Source of the DNA: Desulfomicrobium macestii | GTDB taxonomy: Bacteria > Desulfobacterota > Desulfovibrionia > Desulfovibrionales > Desulfomicrobiaceae | Length of the DNA stretch: 64,000 bases | Assembly: GCF_014873765.1 (NCBI RefSeq) | Contig: NZ_JADBGG010000007.1 | Span: 1-64,000 of the forward strand | Direction of reading: 5' to 3' | Part shown: positions 30,614 through 39,009 of the stretch, in pieces | Layout of the letters: each line of letters starts with the position of its first letter | Numbering within the stretch: the first letter of the stretch is position 1 | Translations under genes and position numbers: made by a program | The notes under the pieces: model-generated | Seen by the model: only the letters and a program-made list of their open reading frames with translations | What the model was told of the DNA's origin: nothing | Database searches by the model: none

Positions 30614-33100
30614 ATGAGGCAATGGCTTCAAAAACAACCGGGGTCAATTATGAACACGGCCACTTCCATCGAGACAGGCACGCTGCGCAGACAGGACATC
30701 ATAGAATACGAGCCCCTGCTCAAGACGGCCCTGAGGGCCATCATCCCCTTTTCCTCCTACAGCCTCATGTTTCCGGCCAAAACCCCAGAAGACATGGAAG
30801 CGGATCCGCTGCATCCCTTCGGGCGCGCGGCGCTGGAGAATGATCGCCTCTCGCTGCCTCTGACGCATTCGGACAGGCTGCTCGCGGTCTTTGAAGCCAG
30901 GGGCGTAAACCCCGAGGAAACGGCCCGGGCATTGCCATTTCTGCCGCACATGGCTTCCCTGTGCCTGGAGCAGATCAAGATTCGCAAATCGGCCATCACC
31001 GACCCCCTGACCGGCCTTTTCAACCGCCACTGCATGCATCAGGCCCTGATCCGGGAAATTTCCGGCATCGTCGGCGCCATCATGCCCGGCCCAGAAGCCA
31101 TGGCCGACGACTCCCTGCAGGGACACAGCGCCTGTTTCGGTCTCATCATCCTGGACCTGGACCGCTTCCGCCAGATCAACGACAATTTCGGACACAATTT
31201 CGGAGACAGGATCCTGGTTCTGGCGGCGGAGCGTCTGCGGGCCGTCTGCCCCAAACAGACCCTGGTCTGCCGCCTGGACGGAGACTCCTTCGGCGTGCTC
31301 TGGCCGCAGGCCTCCCGCGCCAGGATGAGCGAACTGGCGTTGAGCCTCGGCGCCGAACTGGCCCGGGTCACGGCGCGCTTCACGCCCCTGCGCGAGGATG
31401 TCGGCGTTTCGGCCAGCATCGGATACGTCAACTATCCGCAGGATCTTCAGGGTGCGCAGTTCCAAAAAGCTCCCGAGGAGCAGGCCTGGCTGGTTCTGGA
31501 AAAGGCCGAAAAAGCCCTGAGCACCGCCAAGGCCGGCGGCCGCTCCCAGATCTATTCCTTCCGGCAGATCCTCACCCAGGGCGGCGTGGTCCTTGACGTG
31601 ATGCCCATGAACCGCCTGATCATAAACCTCGGGCGGAGCATGGACGCCCACGAAGGGCAACGCTTCCTGATCTGGTCCCGCAGGTTCAACGGCAGCGAGA
31701 CCATTGTCGGAACGCAGGGCGATGCGATTTTCGGCCACTACCCGCCCATGTACAAGGCCGAGGTCTCGCTGGTCGAGGTGCAGGACGAGATGTCCATCGC
31801 CGAAGTGCTGGTGCAGAGCGATCCGAACTGGACCGTGGAGAAAGGCGACAAGCTGACCCTGCTCGACGACCACGCCGGACGCATGGAGCAGCGCGAAGTC
31901 CAGCCCGGCGACCGCACCCCGCAAAAAGACCCTCTCACCGGCCTCTATCCCTACCGGGATTTTCTGCAGGCCTGGCAATCCGTCCGCGGCCAGGCAAAGA
32001 GTTTCTGCATGGTGCTCATGCGCCTCGAAACTCCCCATGCGGAACGCACGCCCATGGACAAGATGAAGGAAGAACAGTTCTTCCAGACCCTCGCCGGACG
32101 GGTCGAAACCCTGTTCGGTCCGGAAGCCCTTGGCGGACGGTTCAGCGTGAACTGCATCATCTATCATGTGCCGGGGCTGGACCAGGAAGAATGCCTACGC
32201 ATCGTACGCGAACTGCTTGAAGACGAACGCTTCGCCGGACTGGAGAAATCCGTCGGCATCGCGGCCTTCCCCTTTCTGGACTACACACGCTCCGACATCC
32301 TGGAGAATGCGCGCAAAGCCCTGGACCACGCCGAATTCCTGCACGAGGAGAGAATCGCCTGCTTCGACTCGGTCTCGCTGAACATCAGCGCCGACCGCCT
32401 TTTCGCCCAGGGCGAAACCTACGACGCCATCGCCGAGTACAAGAAAGCCCTGACCGTCGACGAAGGCAACCTGCTGGCCCGAAACTCCCTTGGAGTCTGC
32501 TATGCAAGGCTGAACAAATACGCCACGGCCAGAACCATCTTTCAAGACCTCATCGCCCTCCATCCAGACCACATCATGCCGCTCTACAATTTCGGCTGCG
32601 CCTGTCTCAAGGATGGAGATCCCGTGGCCGCCCGGCAGGCCTTCGAGCAGGTGCTTACAATCCAGCCCGACCATGTCTACGCCATGATCCGGCTCGGCCT
32701 CATGGCGGAGGAGGAAGGGAACTTCGAGCGCGCCTGGAACCTCTACGAGCAGGTCCGGGCCATGTCCGACGGAGAGCACCTCGCCTCCACGCACAATCTG
32801 GCCTACCGCTACCTGGCCAGGCTGGCTTTCCGCCGCGACGACCGCGACACGGCCCGCGAATACCTGCACCAGGCCATCACCGCCAATCCCCAGGACGCCC
32901 ACTCGTTCCATCTTCTGGCCACGATCTATCTGGAGCGCGGCGACGATCCGGAAATCGCCGAGTCCCTGGCCCGGCAGAGCGTGCACCTCAAAGCCGACGT
33001 CCCCGCCTTCTGGGAAGTGCTGATCACGGCCCTGGAACAGCAAGGCAAAACCGAAGAGGCGAACCAGACAAAAATTCGAGCCGCCGCTCAAACCTGTTGA
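30614..33100 (+). CDS. GGDEF-like domain protein with C-terminal TPR repeats
   Basis: The protein of about 828 residues has a GAF-like N-terminal region and a GGDEF domain starting at ITDPLTGLFNRH. A second, more degenerate GGDEF-like domain (QKDPLTGLYPYRDF) follows, and from about residue 615 there are five or more TPR repeats. The active-site motif of the first domain is DGDSF (residues 222-226) instead of GG(D/E)EF, and the second has none. Diguanylate cyclase activity is therefore doubtful, and a c-di-GMP-binding or scaffold role is possible. ATG 30614 has AAGGA upstream; ATG 30650 is an alternative. Confidence 0.82.
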   Translation: MRQWLQKQPGSIMNTATSIETGTLRRQDIIEYEPLLKTALRAIIPFSSYSLMFPAKTPEDMEADPLHPFGRAALENDRLSLPLTHSDRLLAVFEARGVNPEETARALPFLPHMASLCLEQIKIRKSAITDPLTGLFNRHCMHQALIREISGIVGAIMPGPEAMADDSLQGHSACFGLIILDLDRFRQINDNFGHNFGDRILVLAAERLRAVCPKQTLVCRLDGDSFGVLWPQASRARMSELALSLGAELARVTARFTPLREDVGVSASIGYVNYPQDLQGAQFQKAPEEQAWLVLEKAEKALSTAKAGGRSQIYSFRQILTQGGVVLDVMPMNRLIINLGRSMDAHEGQRFLIWSRRFNGSETIVGTQGDAIFGHYPPMYKAEVSLVEVQDEMSIAEVLVQSDPNWTVEKGDKLTLLDDHAGRMEQREVQPGDRTPQKDPLTGLYPYRDFLQAWQSVRGQAKSFCMVLMRLETPHAERTPMDKMKEEQFFQTLAGRVETLFGPEALGGRFSVNCIIYHVPGLDQEECLRIVRELLEDERFAGLEKSVGIAAFPFLDYTRSDILENARKALDHAEFLHEERIACFDSVSLNISADRLFAQGETYDAIAEYKKALTVDEGNLLARNSLGVCYARLNKYATARTIFQDLIALHPDHIMPLYNFGCACLKDGDPVAARQAFEQVLTIQPDHVYAMIRLGLMAEEEGNFERAWNLYEQVRAMSDGEHLASTHNLAYRYLARLAFRRDDRDTAREYLHQAITANPQDAHSFHLLATIYLERGDDPEIAESLARQSVHLKADVPAFWEVLITALEQQGKTEEANQTKIRAAAQTC

Positions 33101-33125
33101 CAGAGCAGCCCTCTTTGCCTAAAGA
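33097..33125 (+). promoter_or_regulatory. promoter of the first tRNA-Asn gene
   Basis: TTGACA and TAAAGA are 17 bases apart and lie 17 bases before the tRNA. The -35 box overlaps the stop codon of the GGDEF-like gene. Confidence 0.7.
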
Positions 33126-33141
33126 GGCTCCTCACGCGCAT

Positions 33142-33217
33142 TCCCCGGTAGCTCAGCTGGCAGAGCAGGTGGCTGTTAACCACCGTGTCGGCAGTTCAAA
33201 TCTGTCCCGGGGAGCCA
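33142..33217 (+). tRNA. tRNA-Asn (GTT), copy 1
   Basis: The 76-base cloverleaf has acceptor TCCCCGG/CCGGGGA, anticodon stem GGTGG/CCACC around loop CTGTTAA (anticodon GTT), a T arm with GTTCAAATC, and an encoded CCA. It is identical to the copy at 37685. Confidence 0.97.
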
Positions 33218-33225
33218 GATTTTTC

Positions 33226-33254
33226 AAGGCCCTTCACTCGAAGGGCCTTTTTTT
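33226..33254 (+). terminator. terminator of tRNA-Asn copy 1
   Basis: AAGGCCCTTC pairs perfectly with GAAGGGCCTT around ACTC, followed by a T tract. Confidence 0.92.
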
Positions 33255-33320
33255 ATGCCGAATCGCAATAAAACGCCCTCCTATTTCGCCTCCCAAAAAA
33301 AGCACGCCTTCCCCTATGAA

Positions 33321-33646
33321 GCCTGGATCCCCGCCTTCGCGGGGATGACACGTCGCTAATGCCAGAGATCGCGCACAGCTTTCCACTCCCACGCATCAGC
33401 ACAATACCGACAATATCACGCAGTGCCGTGGTGGGGCGGGTTGGTCCGGGCAGGTTGCCTCGACTGTCTGACCGAGCCAGGCATCGTTGGCGGAATCGTT
33501 GCTGGCCGCTCCGCCACCCTCATTCGCCCTGCACGCAACGATTCAGCCGTACGAGGCCCGCGAGGGAGTTTCGAGGCGGCCTGACCGGACCAACCCGCTC
33601 CGCCACTCAGGCCAGACGAAAAAACCGAGCATCTCCTCCACACAAA
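33321..33646. repeat. 328-bp tandem repeat, unit 1 (326 bp)
   Basis: The unit opens with the REP-like hairpin GGATCCCCGCCTTCGCGGGG. It contains a larger imperfect palindrome whose 35-base arms (33428-33462 and 33572-33606) match in 30 of 35 positions, with a nested GAATCGTTGC/GCAACGATTC pair inside. It differs from units 2 and 3 at scattered bases and by two missing bases. No gene is evident. Confidence 0.9.
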
Positions 33647-33974
33647 GCCTGGATCCCCGCCTTCGCGGGGATGACACCTCGGTAATGCCCAAGAGATCGC
33701 GCACAGCTTTCCACGCCCACGCATCAGCGCAATACCGAAAATATCACGCAGTGCCGTGGTGGGGCGGGTTGGTCCGGGCAGGTTGCCTCGACTGTCTGAC
33801 CGAGCCAGGCATCGTTGGCGGAATCGTTGCTGGCCGCTCCGCCACCCTCGTTCGTCCTGCACGCAACGATTCAGCCGTACGAGGCCCGCGAGGGAGTTTC
33901 GAGGCGGCCTGACCGGACCAACCCGCTCCGCCACTCAGGCCAGACGAAAAAACCGAGCATCTCCTCCACACAAA
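33647..33974. repeat. 328-bp tandem repeat, unit 2
   Basis: This is nearly identical to unit 3. The long palindrome arms are at 33756-33790 and 33900-33934. The unit starts with the same GGATCCCCGCCTTCGCGGGG hairpin. Confidence 0.92.
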
Positions 33975-34302
33975 GCCTGGATCCCCGCCTTCGCGGGGAT
34001 GACACCTCGGTAATGCCCAAGAGATCGCGCACAGCTTTCCACGCCCACGCCTCAGCACAATACCGACAATATCACGCAGTGCCGTGGTGGGGCGGGTTGG
34101 TCCGGGCAGGTTGCCTCGACTGTCTGACCGAGCCAGGCATCGTTGGCGGAATCGTTGCTGGCCGCTCCGCCACCCTCGTTCGTCCTGCACGCAACGATTC
34201 AGCCGTACGAGGCCCGCGAGGGAGTTTCGAGGCGGCCTGACCGGACCAACCCGCTCCGCCACTCAGGCCAGACGAAAAAACCGAGCATCTCCTCCACACA
34301 AA
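33975..34302. repeat. 328-bp tandem repeat, unit 3
   Basis: This is nearly identical to unit 2. The palindrome arms are at 34084-34118 and 34228-34262. A partial fourth unit, only the REP-like hairpin, follows at 34303-34338. Confidence 0.92.
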
Positions 34303-34338
34303 GCCTGGATCCCCGCCTTCGCGGGGATGACACGTCGC
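34303..34338. repeat. partial fourth repeat unit (REP-like hairpin only)
   Basis: The first 31 bases of the 328-bp unit recur here and then the similarity stops. This marks the end of the array. The 160 bases from here to tunR hold no recognisable feature. Confidence 0.8.
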
Positions 34339-34500
34339 CATACCGAAGGGATGACGCATGAACCTACCGGGAGCAGACGCATCGTTATGCCAAAAGGCTC
34401 TAACGTGGCATTGCCGAGGGGATGGCGCGGAGTAGTTCCGCAAAAACAACACAGCGCAATACCCAAAATAGACGCTTGCCTTCAAGCCACCCATCGGTTC

Positions 34501-35589
34501 ATGATAGAGATCATGAAAGCCTCGCACACTCCAGCCCCCCGCCCCTCCTCCGGACACGCCGACCATGGCAGAATCGTCGAGGAAGGCCAGCCCTGCCTCG
34601 ACTCCCTGCAGCTTGAACACCTGGAACGCGAATTCCGGACCTGGGCCAAAGATTCCAAACGCGCGGACGTGACCATATCCCGCAAGCGCATCCTGCTCAT
34701 CTTTCTGCTCATCCGCCACACCGGAGCCAAACTGCACGAGGTCCTGGACCTTAACCCCCTGGCGGACATCGACCATGACCGCCTGATCGTGACTTTCGGC
34801 AAGTCCATTCCGGAGCAGGTCAGATCCGTGCCTCTGGCGCACCCCCTGGCCCTGGAAATCCGCGACATGTTTGCCGATGAAGCCTTTCGCAACACGGCCG
34901 GGCAAGCGCTCGGCGTTGACCCGGCCTTTGTTCGGCGCAAATTCTATGAACGGGCCCTGGCCTGCGGCTTTCCAAAAACCCTTGGCAGTCCGGAAATGAT
35001 CCGCAAATCCAGAGGGGTGGAGCTGATGCAGTCCAACATGCCCCTGCCCGCCGTACAAATGTATCTCGGACACTCCACGCCCAACCTGACCTCCGCCTTC
35101 GTGTCCTTTTCCGAAGACGAGATCCGCGCCATCACCTCTTCCTTCCTGCAACGGGAAAGCCACCGCAAGACCAGCGCGCGCAATTCATTTTTCGGTAAAA
35201 TCACGGGCATCCGTCCCGCCGACATCCAGGCCGAGGTGGAACTCACCACCCTTGACGGCCAGATCATCTCTTCGGTCATCACCCTGGACAGCCTGCACCG
35301 TCTGGGGCTCAAGACCGGACGGCTGGCCACGGTGGAGGTCAAGGCGCCCTGGGTGACCCTGTACAAGACCGAAAAAGAGCCCCTCTGCACCGCTGAAAAT
35401 CGCATCCCCGGCGTCATCACCCGCATCAAGCGCGGCCGGGTCAACACCGAGTACGTGCTGCGCATCGGCCCGGACACGGAACTGTGCGTGATCACGACCA
35501 CTGACAGCCTGCGCCGTCTTGAGTTGCAGGAAAGGGACTCTGTCTGGGCAGTTTTCGGCAGTTACGCCACCATTCTGCGGGTCGATTGA
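34501..35589 (+). CDS. tunR: TunR-type tungstate/molybdate-responsive regulator (dead XerC/D domain plus two TOBE domains)
   Basis: The 362-residue protein has a tyrosine-recombinase-like domain (about 20-215) and two TOBE/Mop-like domains (about 228-290 and 300-361). Recombinase catalytic residues are lost: Arg I is Lys77, the HxxR His is Glu165, and the nucleophilic Tyr is Phe200; Arg168 and His191 remain. This matches the published TunR family of sulfate reducers, which uses a recombinase fold to bind DNA and TOBE domains to sense oxyanion. Likely targets include tupABC at 42.8-45.5 kb. Neither start, 34501 or 34513, has a strong ribosome binding site. The open frame extends into the repeats but that part is not gene-like. 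Confidence 0.88.
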   Translation: MIEIMKASHTPAPRPSSGHADHGRIVEEGQPCLDSLQLEHLEREFRTWAKDSKRADVTISRKRILLIFLLIRHTGAKLHEVLDLNPLADIDHDRLIVTFGKSIPEQVRSVPLAHPLALEIRDMFADEAFRNTAGQALGVDPAFVRRKFYERALACGFPKTLGSPEMIRKSRGVELMQSNMPLPAVQMYLGHSTPNLTSAFVSFSEDEIRAITSSFLQRESHRKTSARNSFFGKITGIRPADIQAEVELTTLDGQIISSVITLDSLHRLGLKTGRLATVEVKAPWVTLYKTEKEPLCTAENRIPGVITRIKRGRVNTEYVLRIGPDTELCVITTTDSLRRLELQERDSVWAVFGSYATILRVD

Positions 35590-35632
35590 CCCGGCCAAGG
35601 TCGCATCGTCTTAACCAGGAGACATTGATTCC

Positions 35633-36934
35633 ATGAACGATGAACGGACGAGAGACCACTTTATCGAGATGAACGCCCGTGAATACGGCCCCATCTTCAA
35701 TTACATCAATTGGATCACCGAGGAACGCGCCAGGCTGGCGAATCAGGAGCGGATTCAGCTCCTGCAAGCGCCGGGCGTCAGCGTGTCATGCCTTGGGACC
35801 AAGATCCATCACGGCGCGTTGTCGCCGGGATGCCTGCAGTGCTCGGGAATGGCATGGTCCTGCCTGTTCATCAGCGGGCGATGCAACGGGCGGTGCTTCT
35901 ACTGCCCGACGCCCCAAAACATGGATGATCCGCCCATGTCCGGGAGCGTGCCGTTTCATCGCGCCCAGGACTACGCCGACTATGTCCGCTTTTTCGGATT
36001 TGGAGGAGCGAGCGTCAGTGGCGGCGAACCCTTTCTGGACTTCGACAAGAGTCTCGCCTTCGTGCAGAGCTTGCGCCGCACCTGCGACCCGGCGCTGCAC
36101 ATCTGGCTCTACACCAACGGCATGCTGGTCACGGAAGAGAAACTCGCCAGACTCGCGGCCGCCGGGCTGAACGAGATCCGTTTCGACATCGGAGCCACGG
36201 ACTATGACCTCAAATTCGTGCGTCAGGCAGCAGGCATCGTGGCCACGGTCACGGTGGAAATTCCCGCCGTGCCGGAAGAAGCCGGACTCCTTGAAGCATT
36301 GCTGCCCGAACTGTCGGCGGTCGGAGTTTCGCATCTGAACCTGCACCAGCTGCGCCTCACTCCCCACAATGCCAGACATTTGCTAGAACATGATTATACG
36401 TACATTCATGGCCCCAAGGTCACGGTGCTGGAGTCGGAACTCTGCGCCCTCGGGCTCGTGGCCCATGCGGCCGCGCACAAGCTGGAACTGGCCGTGAATT
36501 ACTGCTCTTTTGTCTACAAATACCGTTTTCAGGCTGCGGCAAGCCGCAGGCGATTTGGCGTGCGCCTGCTTGAAAACGGCGAATTGCTGACCGAGAACGG
36601 CTTCATTCGCACCCCTCAGACGGCCGTGGCTACAGCGGAGACCGGCTCGAACCCGCAGGCTCCGGAGGACGAAAGGCTGCTCCGAATGAACCGTGCAGGC
36701 AGCCCGAGCTACGCGGCCGCCTTTGTGCGCCCCCTGGCCAACCCGGAGTTCCAGCACCGGGAGATACCCATCTCCGTGGATTTTGCCGTATTTCTGGAAC
36801 GCCATCCCGCAAGACCGACAGCGGACACCTTCGCCGAGCATCCCGGAGCGGATCCGGCCACGGCGGGCCTCCATCAGCCCAGTCTTGAGGAATCGTGCGA
36901 ATGGATCACGCCGGGCCTTGGCGTGTACTTTTGA
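35633..36934 (+). CDS. radical SAM protein of unknown function
   Basis: The 433-residue protein has the radical SAM cluster motif CNGRCFYC (C84, C88, C91) and GGEPF, the methionine-contact motif. Four more cysteines lie just upstream (C53, C67, C70, C77; CLQCSGMAWSC), suggesting a second cluster or zinc site. The order resembles activating or cofactor-maturation radical SAM proteins, but the substrate cannot be inferred. It starts 43 bases after tunR on the same strand and may share its transcript. An AGGAG lies 11 bases upstream. Confidence 0.85.
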   Translation: MNDERTRDHFIEMNAREYGPIFNYINWITEERARLANQERIQLLQAPGVSVSCLGTKIHHGALSPGCLQCSGMAWSCLFISGRCNGRCFYCPTPQNMDDPPMSGSVPFHRAQDYADYVRFFGFGGASVSGGEPFLDFDKSLAFVQSLRRTCDPALHIWLYTNGMLVTEEKLARLAAAGLNEIRFDIGATDYDLKFVRQAAGIVATVTVEIPAVPEEAGLLEALLPELSAVGVSHLNLHQLRLTPHNARHLLEHDYTYIHGPKVTVLESELCALGLVAHAAAHKLELAVNYCSFVYKYRFQAAASRRRFGVRLLENGELLTENGFIRTPQTAVATAETGSNPQAPEDERLLRMNRAGSPSYAAAFVRPLANPEFQHREIPISVDFAVFLERHPARPTADTFAEHPGADPATAGLHQPSLEESCEWITPGLGVYF

Positions 36935-36972
36935 AAAAAACCGCTTTCCCTGATTTCTTTCCTGGAGGAGCC

Positions 36973-37599
36973 ATGAACATTCTCTCATCCCGCAAAATTT
37001 TCATATACGCAGCGATGTCGGCCGTACTGACCCTGATCTTGGCCTGCTCGCACACTCCGTTCAACGAACGCTACCAGCCCGGAGCCGAGACGATTTTCCT
37101 GTGGCGGGACGAACCCATCCCCCTGGAACCGGAGTGGAGATATCTTGACGAGGCGAAGGTCTTCGTACGCGGCGAAATCCAGGATTCCATCCTGACCCCG
37201 GTGGATGAGGTCAGGTCCCTCATCTTTGTGCGTGAAGGGCAGGAGCCTCCCGCGATCCTGATCCTGTCCCGGGTGATCAAGACCAGCCAGGTCGACATTT
37301 TCCGTTACCTTGGCGGGAACAAGAAGGACATCGAGGGCTACCCCTACCGCGAAGCCGCCTATGGACTGAGTTCTGATTCGACCGATCCGGAATACGGACA
37401 GTATTTTGAAAAAATCCGCGCGGCAGGCCTCACTCCGGCGCCGGAGTACAGGGTTCGGGTTCTGGACAGGCTGCCCGTGGACACGACGCTGGTCCGCATC
37501 ATGGAACTCACCCCCGGAAAAGCGCACCTCACCCTGCCCGCGTATGGCAAGCTGTATCCTCAGGAGCGCCGGGAATTGTTCCATCCCCGACCATTCTAG
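36973..37599 (+). CDS. lipoprotein of unknown function
   Basis: The 208-residue protein has a lipoprotein signal ending in LTLILACS. The mature part has no recognised domain. GGAGGAG precedes the ATG. It follows the radical SAM gene by 38 bases on the same strand. Confidence 0.7.
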   Translation: MNILSSRKIFIYAAMSAVLTLILACSHTPFNERYQPGAETIFLWRDEPIPLEPEWRYLDEAKVFVRGEIQDSILTPVDEVRSLIFVREGQEPPAILILSRVIKTSQVDIFRYLGGNKKDIEGYPYREAAYGLSSDSTDPEYGQYFEKIRAAGLTPAPEYRVRVLDRLPVDTTLVRIMELTPGKAHLTLPAYGKLYPQERRELFHPRPF

Positions 37600-37638
37600 A
37601 TACGAAACCTGTTGGAAATGAAGTGGAAAACTACATGG

Positions 37639-37667
37639 TTGACAGTCCGCCTCCCTTTCCATAAAAG
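37639..37667 (+). promoter_or_regulatory. promoter of the second tRNA-Asn gene
   Basis: TTGACA and TAAAAG are 17 bases apart, 17 bases before the tRNA. This is the same arrangement as copy 1, although the flanks otherwise differ. Confidence 0.7.
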
Positions 37668-37684
37668 CGCTTTCTGGCTCTTGT

Positions 37685-37760
37685 TCCCCGGTAGCTCAGC
37701 TGGCAGAGCAGGTGGCTGTTAACCACCGTGTCGGCAGTTCAAATCTGTCCCGGGGAGCCA
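37685..37760 (+). tRNA. tRNA-Asn (GTT), copy 2
   Basis: The sequence is identical to copy 1 at 33142, including the encoded CCA. The anticodon loop is CTGTTAA. Confidence 0.97.
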
Positions 37761-37784
37761 CGAATTTCCCGCCCATACGGCGAC

Positions 37785-37814
37785 AAAACCCCTTGAATTC
37801 TCAAGGGGTTTTTT
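37785..37814 (+). terminator. terminator of tRNA-Asn copy 2
   Basis: AACCCCTTGA pairs with TCAAGGGGTT around ATTC, followed by a T run. The hairpin is unrelated in sequence to the copy 1 terminator. Confidence 0.9.
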
Positions 37815-37965
37815 GTTGGCCGTGTCACATGTCCGCCAGGATCAGGCCCACTGCCTTCCAGACTTTCGTTCCCGATTCTTGCAACCGCCACCACATGGGC
37901 AAACACTGTCGTCCTCACAAACGCCTGCCTGCGTCGCCATAAAATCCCGCAAGGAGCGGCTAGCC

Positions 37966-38000
37966 AAAAAAAACGGCGCAAAGCCGAAGCCCGCGCCGTT
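37966..38000 (-). terminator. terminator of trxB
   Basis: AACGGCGC pairs with GCGCCGTT, and the A run on the plus strand supplies a T tract on the minus strand. It lies just after the trxB stop. Confidence 0.8.
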
Positions 38001-38021
38001 AAGCGTGCCTTGTCCGTACCG

Positions 38022-38969
38022 CTATTTGCGTGCAGCCTGGGCTTTCCGCGCTTCCACATAGTGAGCGGCGGCCAGCGCAGCCACGCAGCCGTCGGCCGCG
38101 GCCAGGACGATCTGGTTGGCGTACTTCTGGCGCAGGTCGCCCACGGCGAAGATGCCGGGCAGGCTGGTTTCGCATTTCTCGTCGGTTACGACGTAACCGG
38201 CAGCGTTCATCTTGACGCCCGCAGGGACAAGGGCGTTGTTGGGCATAAAGCCCACAAAGATGAACACGCCGTCGGTGGCGATCTTGTGGGTCTCCTCGGT
38301 CTTCACGTTCTTAACGGTCACTCCGGTCACGCCCTGATCATCGGCAGCGATGTCGTCCAGCACGGAATCAAGCACCAGGGTGATGCGCGGCTCGGCGAAC
38401 ACCCGCTGCTGCAGGATACGACTGCCGCGAAATTCATCACGGCGATGCACCAGATAAACCTTGGCGCAAATCTTGGACAGGTAGAGGGCGTCTTCAAGGG
38501 CCGTGTCTCCCCCGCCAACCACGACAACGGTCTTGCCGCGGAAAAAGAACCCGTCGCAGGTAGCGCAATAGGACACACCCTTGCCGTACTGCTCCATCTC
38601 ACCGGGCACGCCCAGCTTGCGGGCCGATCCGCCCGGAGCGAGAATGACCGAGTGCGCGTGCAGACGCGTGCCGTCGCTCAGGACCACCTCATGGTAATCC
38701 ACCCCCGGCTCGACCCGGGCGACTTCGTTTTCCCGAATTTCCAGATCGTACCGCTTGGCGTGGTTCAGGAATTTCTCGCACAACTCGAAACCGCCGACCT
38801 CTTCGATGCCCGGATAGTTTTCCACATCCTTGGTCAGGGCGATCTGGCCGCCCGGCATGCCTTTTTCTATCAGAACCGTGTGCAGAGCCGCGCGCATGGC
38901 GTAGATTCCCGCGGAGAGCCCGGCCGGGCCACCGCCGACAATAACCAGATCATACATTTCGTTTTCCAA
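38022..38969 (-). CDS. trxB: thioredoxin-disulfide reductase
   Basis: The 315-residue protein has an FAD-binding VIVGGGPAGLSAGIYA, the redox pair in CATCDG, the NAD(P)H loop VVVVGGGDTALEDAL, and the C-terminal FAVGDLRQK. It reduces thioredoxin in the cytoplasm. I prefer TTG 38969 because AAGGAG lies six bases upstream; the ATG four codons later is possible. Confidence 0.95.
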   Translation of the reverse strand: MENEMYDLVIVGGGPAGLSAGIYAMRAALHTVLIEKGMPGGQIALTKDVENYPGIEEVGGFELCEKFLNHAKRYDLEIRENEVARVEPGVDYHEVVLSDGTRLHAHSVILAPGGSARKLGVPGEMEQYGKGVSYCATCDGFFFRGKTVVVVGGGDTALEDALYLSKICAKVYLVHRRDEFRGSRILQQRVFAEPRITLVLDSVLDDIAADDQGVTGVTVKNVKTEETHKIATDGVFIFVGFMPNNALVPAGVKMNAAGYVVTDEKCETSLPGIFAVGDLRQKYANQIVLAAADGCVAALAAAHYVEARKAQAARK

Positions 38970-39009
38970 GACATTCTCCTTCAAGGTTGGCCCCAAGGTT
39001 GACCCCTGA

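Noticed and set aside
29897-30637. Longer MBL hydrolase starting at 30637
   Set aside because: ATG 30526 has AAGGGAGG just upstream and the MBL fold begins there.
33428-34262. Integron attC sites
   Set aside because: The palindromes are far longer than typical attC sites, I did not find the core GTTRRRY/RYYYAAC pair at the ends, and the nearby Xer-like protein is not an active integrase.
33416-34262. Minus-strand frames of 172 codons in the repeat units
   Set aside because: They repeat with the DNA unit, have Arg-Pro-rich shadow composition and no ribosome binding site.
33321-34338. CRISPR array
   Set aside because: Units are 328 bases long and nearly identical throughout. There are no short repeats with unique spacers and no cas genes.
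34084-34500. N-terminal extension of tunR into the repeats
   Set aside because: The frame stays open by chance through the repeat. The same translated segment appears from all three units, and the Xer-like domain begins only after 34500.
34501-35589. Active integrase of a mobile element
   Set aside because: Catalytic Arg, His and Tyr are replaced and two TOBE domains are present, which fits the TunR regulators.
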